From positions 1-16,024 of the forward strand of contig JAEXRM010000197.1 in assembly GCA_023440865.1 (NCBI GenBank): 16,024 nt of DNA. The letters are read 5' to 3'. Positions 5,720 to 13,066 of this stretch are shown here, piece by piece. The stretch comes from Bacillota bacterium (GTDB lineage Bacteria; Bacillota; Clostridia; DSM-8532). A program made the translations under genes and the position numbers. Positions within the stretch are counted from its first letter, which is position 1. Each line of letters opens with the position of its first letter. Under the pieces are notes generated by a model. The model was not told the origin of the DNA and did no database searches. It was given only the letters and a program-made list of their open reading frames with translations.

Positions 5720-7420
5720 ATGATCCTACGGAAGAAATGGAGCCGGAGGCGGGGCGGGAAGCTCGCGGCCGCCCTGCTGGCGTGTGCGGCTGCATTGACA
5801 CTGCCCGCGGCGGGGTTGCCGGGGATCGCTTCCGCATTCGGCCCTGTCGGCGCATATGCCGCGCAATATGCAGAAACCGTCCGAGTGGGCATCTATTACG
5901 GCAGGGACAACGTCAGCACGGTCTCACTCCGGTCCGACACGGGAATGACCCTGTCCGCCGAGGCGGGCGCCTCGTCGATCCTGATCTGGGACCAGCCGGA
6001 CGCGAACGCCGTCATCGTGCGCAAGGACGCCTGGTTTGTCCGGACCGCGGACGGCATGACACAGGAGTACTCCCCGAACGCGGGCGTTCCGTCCGCAGGC
6101 GAGGTCACGGGCCCCATCCATTTGGCGATCGGCGGCAAGTTGGCCGATTATGCGGCCGCAGCCACATACGCCGCCTCCTGCCGGGCGGCCGGCGTCCTTG
6201 CCTGGCCCGCATACGAAGGCGGATGGCAGGTCTGGACCGGCGCCTATGCCGATGTCAACGCCGCCAATGCCGGCAAGCAGGCGACGGCGGATCGGGTCGG
6301 CACATCCGCCGTCACCGTGCTCAATGCGACCGGCTCCCGCCTGGTCCTGCTCAACCAGAACATGGAGCCGATCTGCTTCTATGGCGGAACGGACGGGTAT
6401 CTGACGGCCAAGGCGAAGAACGGTGCCGACCTGCTGGCCGTCAACGGCAAGCGCTACCGGGGCACCATGGAGTTCCGGCGGTACGCCGACAGCGATCTCA
6501 CGCTCATCAACACGCTGGGGGTGGAACCCTACCTGTACGGCGTCGTGCCCAGTGAGATCGGCGCGCTTTCACCAGAGGAGGCCATCAAGGCGCAGGCAAT
6601 CGCGGCGCGCACCTACACGCTCAAGAACATCGGCCGTTACGGCAAATGGGGCTTCGATCTGGCCGACACGGTCGAATCGCAGGTCTATGCCGGCTACGAG
6701 GGCGAGAAGGTGCAGACGAACCTGGCCGTCGACGCCACGCGCGGCCTCAAGGCGATGTACAACAGCCAGCTGGCGAGCCTGTTCTATTTCAGCTCCAGCG
6801 GCGGCATGACCGAGGACAATGTCAATGTCTGGGGAACGCCGCTGCCGTATCTCAAGAGCGTGGAGGATCCCTACGAGGCGCGGAATTCCTACAACTACTA
6901 CTGGCAGAAGGTGCTGACCGCGGACGATGTCGCGCGGTATCTCGCCGCGGCCGGCATCAACCTGGGGACGATCCAGAGTGTCTCGATCGTCGAGATGTCC
7001 GCCGCAAGGCGCGTCACGCGGCTGCGCGTCACCGGCACCGCCGGATCGACAACCTTCGCGCGGGAAGCCTGCAGGACGATCTTCGAGCTGCCGAGCCAGA
7101 TGTACACGCTCGGAGGGACGGAAACCCTGTCCGTGATGGGGGCGGATGGCACCGTGTCCGCGATGAATCCTGGCGGGCTGGCGGTCGTCAGTGCGGACGG
7201 TGTCGCCCGCATACCCTCCGGCATTGCCGCGGTCGCCGTCGGCGGGGATGGCGCCCTGTCCTACACGGGCACGGCCACGACCGGCCTGTTCGTGCTGACC
7301 GGCCTGGGGTGGGGCCATGGCGTCGGCATGAGCCAGGAAGGCGCAAAGGGCTATGCGCGCAACGGATATACCTATGACCAGATCCTGCAGCATTACTTTC
7401 CGGGCATCACACTCGAGTGA
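5720..7420 (+). CDS. Secreted SpoIID/LytB-domain protein with SPOR-like segment
   Basis: The 566-residue protein starts with RKK and RRRGGK followed by a hydrophobic stretch (13-35), a signal peptide or anchor, with a possible cleavage after AYAA near 48. Residues about 136-190 (GGKLADYAAAATYAASCRAAG then GGWQVWTGAYADVNAAN) look like a SPOR-type peptidoglycan-binding repeat. The SpoIID/LytB domain follows from about 240: LGVEPYLYGVVPSEIGA with Glu279 at the catalytic acid position of the lytic transglycosylase, KAQAIAARTYTL, SSSGGMTEDNVNVWG (358-372) and GWGHGVGMSQEGAKGYA (530-546). In sporulating Bacillota SpoIID cuts denuded glycan strands during engulfment. Its length and sigma-A-like promoter suggest a paralogue that may also act in growing cells. 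AGAGG before 5720 sets the start. It is followed 90 bases later by lspA. Confidence 0.88.
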   Translation: MILRKKWSRRRGGKLAAALLACAAALTLPAAGLPGIASAFGPVGAYAAQYAETVRVGIYYGRDNVSTVSLRSDTGMTLSAEAGASSILIWDQPDANAVIVRKDAWFVRTADGMTQEYSPNAGVPSAGEVTGPIHLAIGGKLADYAAAATYAASCRAAGVLAWPAYEGGWQVWTGAYADVNAANAGKQATADRVGTSAVTVLNATGSRLVLLNQNMEPICFYGGTDGYLTAKAKNGADLLAVNGKRYRGTMEFRRYADSDLTLINTLGVEPYLYGVVPSEIGALSPEEAIKAQAIAARTYTLKNIGRYGKWGFDLADTVESQVYAGYEGEKVQTNLAVDATRGLKAMYNSQLASLFYFSSSGGMTEDNVNVWGTPLPYLKSVEDPYEARNSYNYYWQKVLTADDVARYLAAAGINLGTIQSVSIVEMSAARRVTRLRVTGTAGSTTFAREACRTIFELPSQMYTLGGTETLSVMGADGTVSAMNPGGLAVVSADGVARIPSGIAAVAVGGDGALSYTGTATTGLFVLTGLGWGHGVGMSQEGAKGYARNGYTYDQILQHYFPGITLE

Positions 7421-7510
7421 GACGAGCCTGCCGGCGCGACCCGCGCGGCGTATGCCCGCGTTCGCCCGACACGGGGCCAAATGCGTGACAAGGAGCAAGA
7501 AGGAGCATTC

Positions 7511-7999
7511 ATGAAGAAAAAGAGCTGGATTCCCTGGGGCATTGTCATGATCGTCCTGCTTGCACTCGACCAGGCCGCCAAAGCGTACTTTTCCGCCAAT
7601 CGCGCGCAATTCCAGGAACGTGAGATCCTGCCCGGCTTCTTTTACCTGACCTATCTGGAGAACCGGGGCGCCGCCTTCAGCATGCTGCAGAACTTCCGCT
7701 GGGGGTTTGTCGCACTGACGGTTGTGGCGGTCATCGTCATGTTCCGGTTCTTCATCGTGCAGCAGGAATTCTGGGCGCGCCTGCCGCTGACGCTGCTCAT
7801 CGCGGGGGCTGTCGGCAACCTCGTCGATCGCGCCGCGCAGGGATATGTTGTCGATTTTCTGCATTTCTATCCGTTCGGATACAACTTCCCCGTCTTCAAT
7901 GTCGCAGACATCTGTGTCACCGTCGGGGCGGTTCTGCTGGCAGTCTGGCTGTTGTTCCTGTATCGGGAACCGGGGGTGAAGGATGCCGACAAGGCATGA
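7511..7999 (+). CDS. lspA: Prolipoprotein signal peptidase (signal peptidase II)
   Basis: The 162-residue membrane aspartyl protease removes the signal peptide from diacylated prolipoproteins. Four hydrophobic segments are visible (about 8-26, 66-84, 92-108, 130-150). Conserved pieces are ALDQAAK (18-24), ENRGAAFS (50-57), GAVGNLVDR (99-107) and FNVADICVTVGA (129-140). The catalytic pair is Asp115 in YVVDFLHFY and Asp133 in VADI. The start at 7511 is preferred over an in-frame ATG 30 bases upstream because AAGGAG at 7500-7505 fits only the later one. Its 3' end overlaps the pseudouridine synthase gene by 17 bases, a common lspA-rluD pairing. No separate promoter was seen in the 90 bases after the SpoIID-like gene. 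Confidence 0.97.
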   Translation: MKKKSWIPWGIVMIVLLALDQAAKAYFSANRAQFQEREILPGFFYLTYLENRGAAFSMLQNFRWGFVALTVVAVIVMFRFFIVQQEFWARLPLTLLIAGAVGNLVDRAAQGYVVDFLHFYPFGYNFPVFNVADICVTVGAVLLAVWLLFLYREPGVKDADKA

Positions 8000-9239
8000 C
8001 CGCGGCAACGGGCTGCCGGGAGATCCGGTTTCGGATCGGATGGACACGCCTGCGGAAACGTGGGATGACACACTGGCGGACACCCGGACTGACACGCTGA
8101 CGGAGAGGGTCGCGGACGACCTGCCGGAAGAGGCGGAGCCGGGGGAGGACGACGGGGTGGAACACCATACCCATCTCTGCCAGGCAGGCGGCGAACGCCT
8201 CGACCTGTTTCTGTCCGCCCTGCATCCGGAGGTTAGCCGTTCCCATGCCGCCCGCCTCGCCGCTGAAGGCCGGGTGCGGGTGGATGGCAGGCCGGGGAAA
8301 CCGGGGCAGAAGCTCAAGGCCGGCCAGACGGTGCAGGTGGAGATTCCCCGGCCGGCCCCGCTGGACATCCGTCCCCAGGCGCTGCCGCTCTCGATTCTGT
8401 ACGAGGATGACGACATGCTGGTCGTCGACAAGGCGAAGGGCATGGTGGTGCATCCCGCTCCGGGCCATCCTGACGGCACGCTTGTCAATGCGCTGATGCA
8501 TCACTGCGGGTCCCGCCTCTCGGACATCAACGGCGTGATCCGTCCCGGCATCGTGCACCGCATCGACCGCGACACATCGGGCCTGCTGGTCGTCGCCAAG
8601 AACAACCATGCCCACCAGGTGCTGTCGGACGCGCTCCGCGTCCATGAGGTCCGCCGTACCTACCGCGCGGTGGTGGACGGCGTGATGGGGCGGGACGAGG
8701 GGATCGTGGACGCTCCCGTCGGCCGGCATGCCACCGACAGGAAGAGGATGGCGGTCAACCGCAGGAACGGCCGCAACGCCCTGACGCGGTACCGGGTGTT
8801 GCGCAGGTACCGCGCGCACACGCTCGTCGAATGCGAGCTTGAAACCGGCAGGACCCATCAGATCCGTGTCCACATGGCCCATCTGGGGCACCCCGTGACA
8901 GGGGATCCGGTCTACGGGACCCCCTGTCGTTTCGCGGACACCCAGGGACAGGCGCTGCATGCCTGGCGTCTGACCTGCGTGCACCCGGTCACGGGAGTGC
9001 GCATGATGTTCCAGTCGCCAATGCCGCAATGGCTCGAAGGGCTGCTCCACATGCTGGAGGTGCGCGAGGGCCCCGGATCCGCCGGGGTGGCAACGGGCGG
9101 TGCGCTGGAGAGGGACGGGGACATGGTTTCACGCATGGAGGCGATACCGGACGGGGACGCTTTCACACACGTGGAACCGGAAGCGCAATCAGGCATGGGA
9201 TGCGACTTTCTGGACACATCCCATATCCGGGGTGTATAA
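7983..9239 (+). CDS. RluA/RluD-family 23S rRNA pseudouridine synthase with extra tails
   Basis: The 418-residue protein converts uridines in large-subunit rRNA (or tRNA) to pseudouridine. An S4 RNA-binding domain spans about 68-121 (GGERLDLFLSALHPEVSRSHAARL). The catalytic domain shows VVDKAKGMVVHPAPGH (147-162), RPGIVHRIDRDTSGLLVVAKN (187-207) with catalytic Asp195, ELETGRTHQIRVHMAHLGHPVTGDPVYG (285-312) and HAWRL (326-330). Compared with the usual length near 300-330, it has about 60 extra residues before the S4 domain, acidic and rich in Asp and Thr, and about 58 after the domain. An alternative start at 8040 would drop 19 of the extra N-terminal residues but has a poorer ribosome site; GGGGGTG precedes 7983. 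The gene overlaps lspA. Which uridines it modifies cannot be told. Confidence 0.93.
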   Translation: MPTRHDRGNGLPGDPVSDRMDTPAETWDDTLADTRTDTLTERVADDLPEEAEPGEDDGVEHHTHLCQAGGERLDLFLSALHPEVSRSHAARLAAEGRVRVDGRPGKPGQKLKAGQTVQVEIPRPAPLDIRPQALPLSILYEDDDMLVVDKAKGMVVHPAPGHPDGTLVNALMHHCGSRLSDINGVIRPGIVHRIDRDTSGLLVVAKNNHAHQVLSDALRVHEVRRTYRAVVDGVMGRDEGIVDAPVGRHATDRKRMAVNRRNGRNALTRYRVLRRYRAHTLVECELETGRTHQIRVHMAHLGHPVTGDPVYGTPCRFADTQGQALHAWRLTCVHPVTGVRMMFQSPMPQWLEGLLHMLEVREGPGSAGVATGGALERDGDMVSRMEAIPDGDAFTHVEPEAQSGMGCDFLDTSHIRGV

Positions 9240-9240
9240 T
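9211..9240 (+). promoter_or_regulatory. Strong sigma-A-type promoter for the HMA-yccF-nadD genes
   Basis: TGGACA (9211-9216, 5 of 6), an 18-base spacer and a perfect TATAAT (9235-9240). The promoter lies inside the last codons of the pseudouridine synthase gene, and its -10 box contains that gene's TAA stop. Confidence 0.8.
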
Positions 9241-9275
9241 TCCCTTGATCCGACACAATGGACTGAGGTGATGAA

Positions 9276-9488
9276 ATGACCAATGAACATGTGACATTCA
9301 CCGTGGAGGGCATCACCTGCGAGAGCAGCGCGCATGCTGTCCGCAATGCCCTGATTCGCCTCAACGGTGTCGAGGATGTGACGGTGCATGCCGATATTCT
9401 CCGCGTGGCCGTCGAATATGATGCCGAACGCATCGGTCTCGAGACATTGCGCGGCACCATCGAGGATGCCGGTTTCAAGGTTCGTTGA
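9276..9488 (+). CDS. HMA-domain (CopZ-like) protein with one metal cysteine missing
   Basis: The 70-residue protein is a single heavy-metal-associated ferredoxin-like domain (beta-alpha-beta-beta-alpha-beta), the fold of copper chaperones. It reads VTFTVEGITCESSAHAVRNAL, then RLNGVEDVTVHADILRVAVEYDAE and LRGTIEDAGFKV. The family motif is G-M-T-C-x-x-C; here it is G-I-T-C-E-S-S, so the second cysteine is serine and only one thiolate remains. Two-coordinate Cu(I) binding within a single molecule, as in CopZ or Atx1, is therefore unlikely, although a dimer could share one ion. GAGGTGAT at 9265-9272 is a good ribosome site, and the gene has its own strong promoter. No copper ATPase or CsoR gene is adjacent. 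Fold assignment is firm; copper chaperone function is doubtful. Confidence 0.85.
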   Translation: MTNEHVTFTVEGITCESSAHAVRNALIRLNGVEDVTVHADILRVAVEYDAERIGLETLRGTIEDAGFKVR

Positions 9489-9555
9489 ACACCGATCGCA
9501 GGTCCGGGTGTCCGGCGGCTCGGCGGGGTCCTGTGTCGCCGGTTCCCGGTTCCGG

Positions 9556-9561
9556 AAGGAG
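9556..9561 (+). promoter_or_regulatory. Ribosome binding site that fixes the TTG start of yccF
   Basis: AAGGAG at 9556-9561 is 6 bases before TTG at 9568. No ATG or GTG in this frame is near the first conserved YccF residues, so TTG is the likely start. Confidence 0.8.
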
Positions 9562-9567
9562 TCTTTC

Positions 9568-9945
9568 TTGAATCTGCTGGGCAATCTGATCTGGATTCTT
9601 TGCGGCGGCCTGGTTGCGTCCCTGCTGTGGGCCCTGGCCGGACTGCTTTCCTGTCTGACGATCATCGGCATACCCTTCGGCATCCAGTGTTTCAAGCTGG
9701 CGGGCTTCGTGCTGACGCCCTTCGGCCGGACGGTGGAAGTCGGCCGCTTCGGTTTCGGGGGCCTCCTCGGCAACCTCGTCTGGATTCTGCTGCTTGGATG
9801 GGAGCTCGCCGTCACGCATGCCGTGTTCGGGCTGATCCTGTGCCTGACGATCATCGGCATCCCCTTTGGACGACAGCACCTCAAGATGGCTGCCCTCGCG
9901 CTGGTCCCCTTTGGCGCAAGGATCCGCAATGACGCCTGGCAGTAA
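9568..9945 (+). CDS. YccF-domain inner membrane protein
   Basis: The 125-residue product has two copies of the YccF-type unit: GNLIWILCGGLVASLLWALAG then CLTIIGIPFGIQCFKLA, and GNLVWILLLGWELAVTHAVFG then CLTIIGIPFGRQHLKMA. Each unit is a hydrophobic helix pair ending in the TIIGIPFG motif, which gives four membrane segments. YccF proteins are found widely in bacteria, with no established biochemical role. The start is TTG at 9568, placed by the ribosome site and by the match to the normal N-terminus. An open frame extends upstream through the HMA gene, but it is a shadow. It lies 79 bases after the HMA gene and 24 bases before nadD, so it is probably in the same operon. Confidence 0.88.
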   Translation: MNLLGNLIWILCGGLVASLLWALAGLLSCLTIIGIPFGIQCFKLAGFVLTPFGRTVEVGRFGFGGLLGNLVWILLLGWELAVTHAVFGLILCLTIIGIPFGRQHLKMAALALVPFGARIRNDAWQ

Positions 9946-9969
9946 GCTGCGTCCGACGGGAGGCATGGC

Positions 9970-10623
9970 ATGGTCGGTATCATGGGAGGCACCTTCGACC
10001 CGGTGCATTATGGTCATCTCCGCCTTGCCGAGCACATCCGCGAGGAGTTTGGCCTGGAGGGCATCCTGTTCATGCCGGCGGGCAGCCCGCCGCACAAGCG
10101 CGGCACAGGCATACTGCCGGCACGCCACCGTCTGGAGATGACCAGACTGGCCATAGCCGGCAATCCCTCGTTTCGGCTGCACCGGCACGAGATCGCAAAA
10201 AAAGGATATTCCTATACCGTGGAGACATTGGAGGCGCTTCGCGCCGAGGGCATGGGCGAACTGGCGCTCATCGTCGGCGCGGACTCCCTGCTGCAGATGG
10301 GGCAGTGGCATCAGCCAGGCGGCATCCTGACACGTGCGGTCATCCTCGTGGCCCCCCGCCCTGGTGTGGAGCGCGCCGCGACCGATAAGGCCGTCCGCGA
10401 GCTGACAGCCCTGCATGGCGGGGATATCCGGATTTCGGACGCCACCGCCATGCCGCACGCGTCAACCGACATCCGCGAACGGGTCGCCGCCGGCAAGAGC
10501 ATCCGGTACCTCGTTCCGGAGCCGGTCCGCGACTACATCGAAAAGAACGGCCTGTACCGGGGCGCGGCGGATCACCGCATCCCGCGTGCGGAAAGGAGCA
10601 GCCGTGCCGGTGACGAAGGCTGA
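9970..10623 (+). CDS. nadD: Nicotinate-nucleotide adenylyltransferase
   Basis: The 217-residue enzyme transfers AMP from ATP to nicotinate mononucleotide in NAD synthesis. It opens GIMGGTFDPVHYGHLRLA, with the nucleotidyltransferase HxGH signature at His13-Tyr-Gly-His16, and has MPAGSPPHK (35-43), LIVGADSLLQMGQW (100-113) and the ATP-phosphate motif STDIRERV (165-172, the ISSTxIR equivalent). GGGAGG at 9958-9963 supports the ATG at 9970. After the last conserved segment, VPEPVRDYIEKNGLY, there are about 20 extra residues, low in conserved character, that overlap the yqeK start. The nadD-yqeK pair is standard in Bacillota and points to translational coupling. Confidence 0.97.
   Translation: MVGIMGGTFDPVHYGHLRLAEHIREEFGLEGILFMPAGSPPHKRGTGILPARHRLEMTRLAIAGNPSFRLHRHEIAKKGYSYTVETLEALRAEGMGELALIVGADSLLQMGQWHQPGGILTRAVILVAPRPGVERAATDKAVRELTALHGGDIRISDATAMPHASTDIRERVAAGKSIRYLVPEPVRDYIEKNGLYRGAADHRIPRAERSSRAGDEG
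10592..10598 (+). promoter_or_regulatory. Ribosome binding site that fixes the GTG start of yqeK
   Basis: AAAGGAG at 10592-10598 is 5 bases before GTG at 10604 and 11 before a second in-frame GTG at 10610. The first is preferred. It lies inside the 3' end of nadD. Confidence 0.75.
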
Positions 10624-11182
10624 GATCGAGGCATACATCCGGGAAAAACTCAAGACCGAGCGGTACCGACACTCCATCGGGGTCATGGAGACCGCACGTG
10701 ATCTGGCGCACCATTACGGGGTGGACGTGGAGACGGCGGAACTGGCCGGACTGCTGCACGATTGCGGCAAGCAGCGCGCACCGCTCGACAGCCTGCGCCT
10801 GCTCGAGGCGATCGGTTATGTGCCCAACGAGGTCGAGCGGTTTGATCCCTCGCTGCTTCATGGGCGCGTTGGCGCCATCCTGGCGCGGGAACGCTTCCAC
10901 ATCGAGGATGAGGCTGTCCTGTCTGCCATCGCCTGCCATACCACCGGCAAGACCGGCATGAGCAAACTCGACAAGGTCATCTACATCGCCGACTACATCG
11001 AACCGAACCGTGAAGGCGACTGGGTTTCGGCCATCCGTTCCCTTGCGTTCGAGGATCTCGACCGCTGTCTGGTCCGCTGCGCCGACAGCACGATGTCCCA
11101 TGTCATGCGCAAGGGCATGCCCATCCATCCGGACACGGTCCGCATGCGCAACGAGATCCTCATGGGCGCGGGACGCATGTGA
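10604..11182 (+). CDS. yqeK: HD-domain symmetric Ap4A hydrolase, YqeK family
   Basis: The 192-residue product is an HD-superfamily metal phosphohydrolase. YqeK enzymes split diadenosine tetraphosphate into two ADP. Residues expected to hold the metal pair are visible: His23 in RYRHSIGV, His52-Asp53 in LLHDCGKQ, His86 in SLLHGRVG, His112 in ACHTTGKTGMS, and Asp130 in VIYIADYIEPNR. The start is GTG at 10604 behind AAAGGAG; the open frame runs further upstream through nadD but has no conserved content there. The gene overlaps nadD by 20 bases. In many Bacillota the next gene is rsfS; here it is an mgtC-like gene. Confidence 0.94.
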   Translation: MPVTKAEIEAYIREKLKTERYRHSIGVMETARDLAHHYGVDVETAELAGLLHDCGKQRAPLDSLRLLEAIGYVPNEVERFDPSLLHGRVGAILARERFHIEDEAVLSAIACHTTGKTGMSKLDKVIYIADYIEPNREGDWVSAIRSLAFEDLDRCLVRCADSTMSHVMRKGMPIHPDTVRMRNEILMGAGRM

Positions 11183-11257
11183 CCGGGAAGTGCCCGCGGC
11201 CCGTAGGACGGTGCCGAACCGGCATGGGAAGAGAGTTCGACGCGGAAAGGAGCCCGC

Positions 11258-11956
11258 ATGGATATCATGACCCAATTCGCACCCCTGTCGCTCGGCCAGT
11301 GGGCGCTGCGTCTGCTGGCGGCCTGCGTGCTCGCCGGCGCCATCGGGTATGAGCGCGAATTCGCCAGCCACAAGCCGGCGGGCTTCCGCACCCACATCCT
11401 GGTCGGTCTCGGCGCGGCGCTCGTGATGATGACCTCCGAGTACGCCGTGCATGCGTTTCCGGACGCGAACATGGACCCAACCCGCATCGGCGCGCAGGTT
11501 GTCAGCGGCATTGGCTTTCTTGGCGCCGGCGCCATCCTGCGGTCGGGCTTCACGGTCAAGGGGCTCACCACGGCGGCAAGCCTCTGGGCGGTGGCCTGCG
11601 TGGGCCTCGCCTGCGGCATTGGCTTCTATTCGGGCGCCTTTCTCGCGACGGCCCTGGTGCTGGCCGTCCTGACGCTGCTGAAGGTGGTCGAGGAGAAGCT
11701 GGAACGGCGCGGACGCGTCACCGAGTTCCATCTCGAGGCGCGGAGCGGCTTCGTCGTGATCGGCGAGGTCCAGCGCATCCTCGGCGAACATGAATGCGTG
11801 GTGCGGGAACTGCATGTCGAGGACGACGGGCCGGACGCCGGGCAGCAGATCCGCTGCGTGGTCGCATGGCCCAAGGGGGTGACGGCGGGCAGCCGGGTGG
11901 CGCAGCTCACGGCCGCCATCCAGGCGGTCGAAGGCATTGTCCGGGTGCATGTCTGA
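11258..11956 (+). CDS. MgtC/SapB-family membrane protein
   Basis: The 232-residue protein has the MgtC N-terminal membrane domain: hydrophobic stretches at about 14-30, 44-62, 80-94, 104-120 and 125-142, with GAIGYEREFASHKPAGFRTHILVGLGAALVMM and the signature SGIGFLGAGAILRSG (83-97). A soluble C-terminal part from about 150 has an ACT-like beta-alpha pattern. MgtC proteins are linked to magnesium limitation, acid tolerance and, in pathogens, to inhibition of ATP synthase; most homologues have no tested role. AAAGGAG at 11245-11251 places the start. It follows yqeK by 75 bases with no clear promoter or terminator between, so it may be the last gene of that operon. No magnesium-sensing leader was recognised. 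Confidence 0.9.
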   Translation: MDIMTQFAPLSLGQWALRLLAACVLAGAIGYEREFASHKPAGFRTHILVGLGAALVMMTSEYAVHAFPDANMDPTRIGAQVVSGIGFLGAGAILRSGFTVKGLTTAASLWAVACVGLACGIGFYSGAFLATALVLAVLTLLKVVEEKLERRGRVTEFHLEARSGFVVIGEVQRILGEHECVVRELHVEDDGPDAGQQIRCVVAWPKGVTAGSRVAQLTAAIQAVEGIVRVHV

Positions 11957-12040
11957 TCTGCGGCGTGTGTACGGCCGGAGCACGGACGCGGCGGCGGAAC
12001 GGGCCGTGCGGTGCGTGGGGATGAACGGCAGGCGCGGATG

Positions 12041-12068
12041 CAGACAAATCGGGATAATACGTCTATGA
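12041..12068 (+). promoter_or_regulatory. Candidate promoter for lepB
   Basis: CAGACA (12041-12046, 4 of 6), a 16-base spacer and TATGAT (12063-12068). A GATAAT at 12053-12058 is an alternative -10 but lacks a -35. This is the best candidate in the 199-base gap after the MgtC-like gene. Confidence 0.3.
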
Positions 12069-12155
12069 TGGAAGGAGCCGGTTCCTTCGGCCCCGTCCCC
12101 GCAGGGATTCGGTCGGTCGGAGGCGACGTGTCGGCGACAAGGGGGCATCGGGAGC

Positions 12156-12866
12156 ATGCGGTTGGAACAAAGGAATGGGAGGCTGCCAGGACAGGAAACG
12201 GCTGGTCCGGATTCGACAGGGGCCACGCCGCCGGCTGACGGAGCGGGTGCAGTCCGCAGGAAGAACGGTTTCCTGCGCGAATTGCTGGAATGGGTCGCCT
12301 ACATCGTGGCGGCGTTTGTGCTTGCCTCTCTCATCCAGAGCGAGGTGTTCGCCCTGACGGAAGTGAACATGAGCTCCATGGAAACGACGCTCATGCCGCA
12401 TGACAAGCTCGTCATGAACAAGCTGGCCTACCGGTTCGACATCCCGGACCGCGGCGATATCCTGATATTTCTCAAGGACGAGCCCGCGGACGGTTTCGTA
12501 CGCCGTGTCTCGATCTACTTCTCCGACGTCTCCATGAAGCTCAGGGGCGAATATCGTCGCAACCGCCTGATCAAGCGCGTCATCGCGCTTCCGGGAGACA
12601 CCGTCGAGATTCGGGACAACCAGCTGTATGTCAACGGCGAGGCCAAGTCCGAACCGTATGCCCGCATCGATCCCGACGAGGGGCGTGTCGTCAATGGCGA
12701 GCTGCCGCAGCAGACAGTGCCGGACGACATGATCTTCGTCATGGGTGACAACCGGGGAAAGAGTCTCGACAGCAGAAGTTTTGGGTTTGTCGACCTGCGG
12801 AGCGTGGAAGGGAAGGCCATTTTCCGTGTGATGCCATTTTCGGAGATCGGCGGGCTGTATCCCTGA
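12156..12866 (+). CDS. lepB: Type I signal peptidase
   Basis: The 236-residue membrane serine protease removes signal peptides from exported proteins. A cytoplasmic N-terminal stretch of about 40 residues, rich in Gly, Pro and Ala, precedes one membrane helix (about 45-63). Catalytic Ser74 lies in VNMSSMETTL and the general base Lys140 in RNRLIKRVIALPGD; GDNRGKSLDSRSFG (197-210) is the third family box. Two positions differ from the usual V-x-G-x-S-M-x-P-T-L: Met72 for Gly and Thr77 for Pro. There is an insert of about 25 residues before the Lys box (GFVRRVSIYFSDVSMKLRG). The start at 12156 is uncertain because the nearest G-rich ribosome site is loosely spaced; the N-terminal tail may be shorter. 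A terminator follows 38 bases after the stop. Confidence 0.93.
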   Translation: MRLEQRNGRLPGQETAGPDSTGATPPADGAGAVRRKNGFLRELLEWVAYIVAAFVLASLIQSEVFALTEVNMSSMETTLMPHDKLVMNKLAYRFDIPDRGDILIFLKDEPADGFVRRVSIYFSDVSMKLRGEYRRNRLIKRVIALPGDTVEIRDNQLYVNGEAKSEPYARIDPDEGRVVNGELPQQTVPDDMIFVMGDNRGKSLDSRSFGFVDLRSVEGKAIFRVMPFSEIGGLYP

Positions 12867-12904
12867 CCCGATGCCTGCCTGCCGTCTCGGAAGCAGGAAC
12901 GGAT

Positions 12905-12938
12905 GGAGGTGCCCTCATCAGCAGGGTGCCTCCTTTTT
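12905..12938 (+). terminator. Rho-independent terminator of lepB
   Basis: GGAGGTGCCCT (12905-12915) pairs with AGGGTGCCTCC (12923-12933), an 11-bp stem with two G-T wobbles and a 7-base loop, followed by TTTTT (12934-12938). Confidence 0.92.
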
Positions 12939-13066
12939 GCTGCCGCGCATGCGGCGGGCGGGGTCGTGTCCTGTTGGCCGCAACCGTGTGTGACACGGTT
13001 CGGATCATCCGCTTGCGCCTGTCGTTTGCCTGAATCTTTGCGTGCCTGCGGCCGCCCGGCGAATAT

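Noticed and set aside
7428..7450. GC-rich imperfect inverted repeat after the SpoIID-like gene, considered as a terminator
   Set aside because: The stem has mismatches and no T-run follows; lspA begins soon after, so read-through is more likely.
6569..8488. Very long minus-strand open frame (639 codons) opposite spoIID-like, lspA and rluD-like genes
   Set aside because: It spans three well-supported plus-strand genes, matches no family, and is explained by low stop frequency in GC-rich DNA. Its Ser-Val runs are the complement of the Asp-Thr-rich head of the pseudouridine synthase.
9388..9567. Upstream extension of the YccF frame through the HMA gene
   Set aside because: The conserved YccF N-terminus begins at the TTG with a good ribosome site; the extension overlaps a recognised gene in another frame.
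10340..12226. Long minus-strand open frame (628 codons) opposite nadD, yqeK and mgtC
   Set aside because: It shadows three recognised genes and shows no domain or ribosome site.
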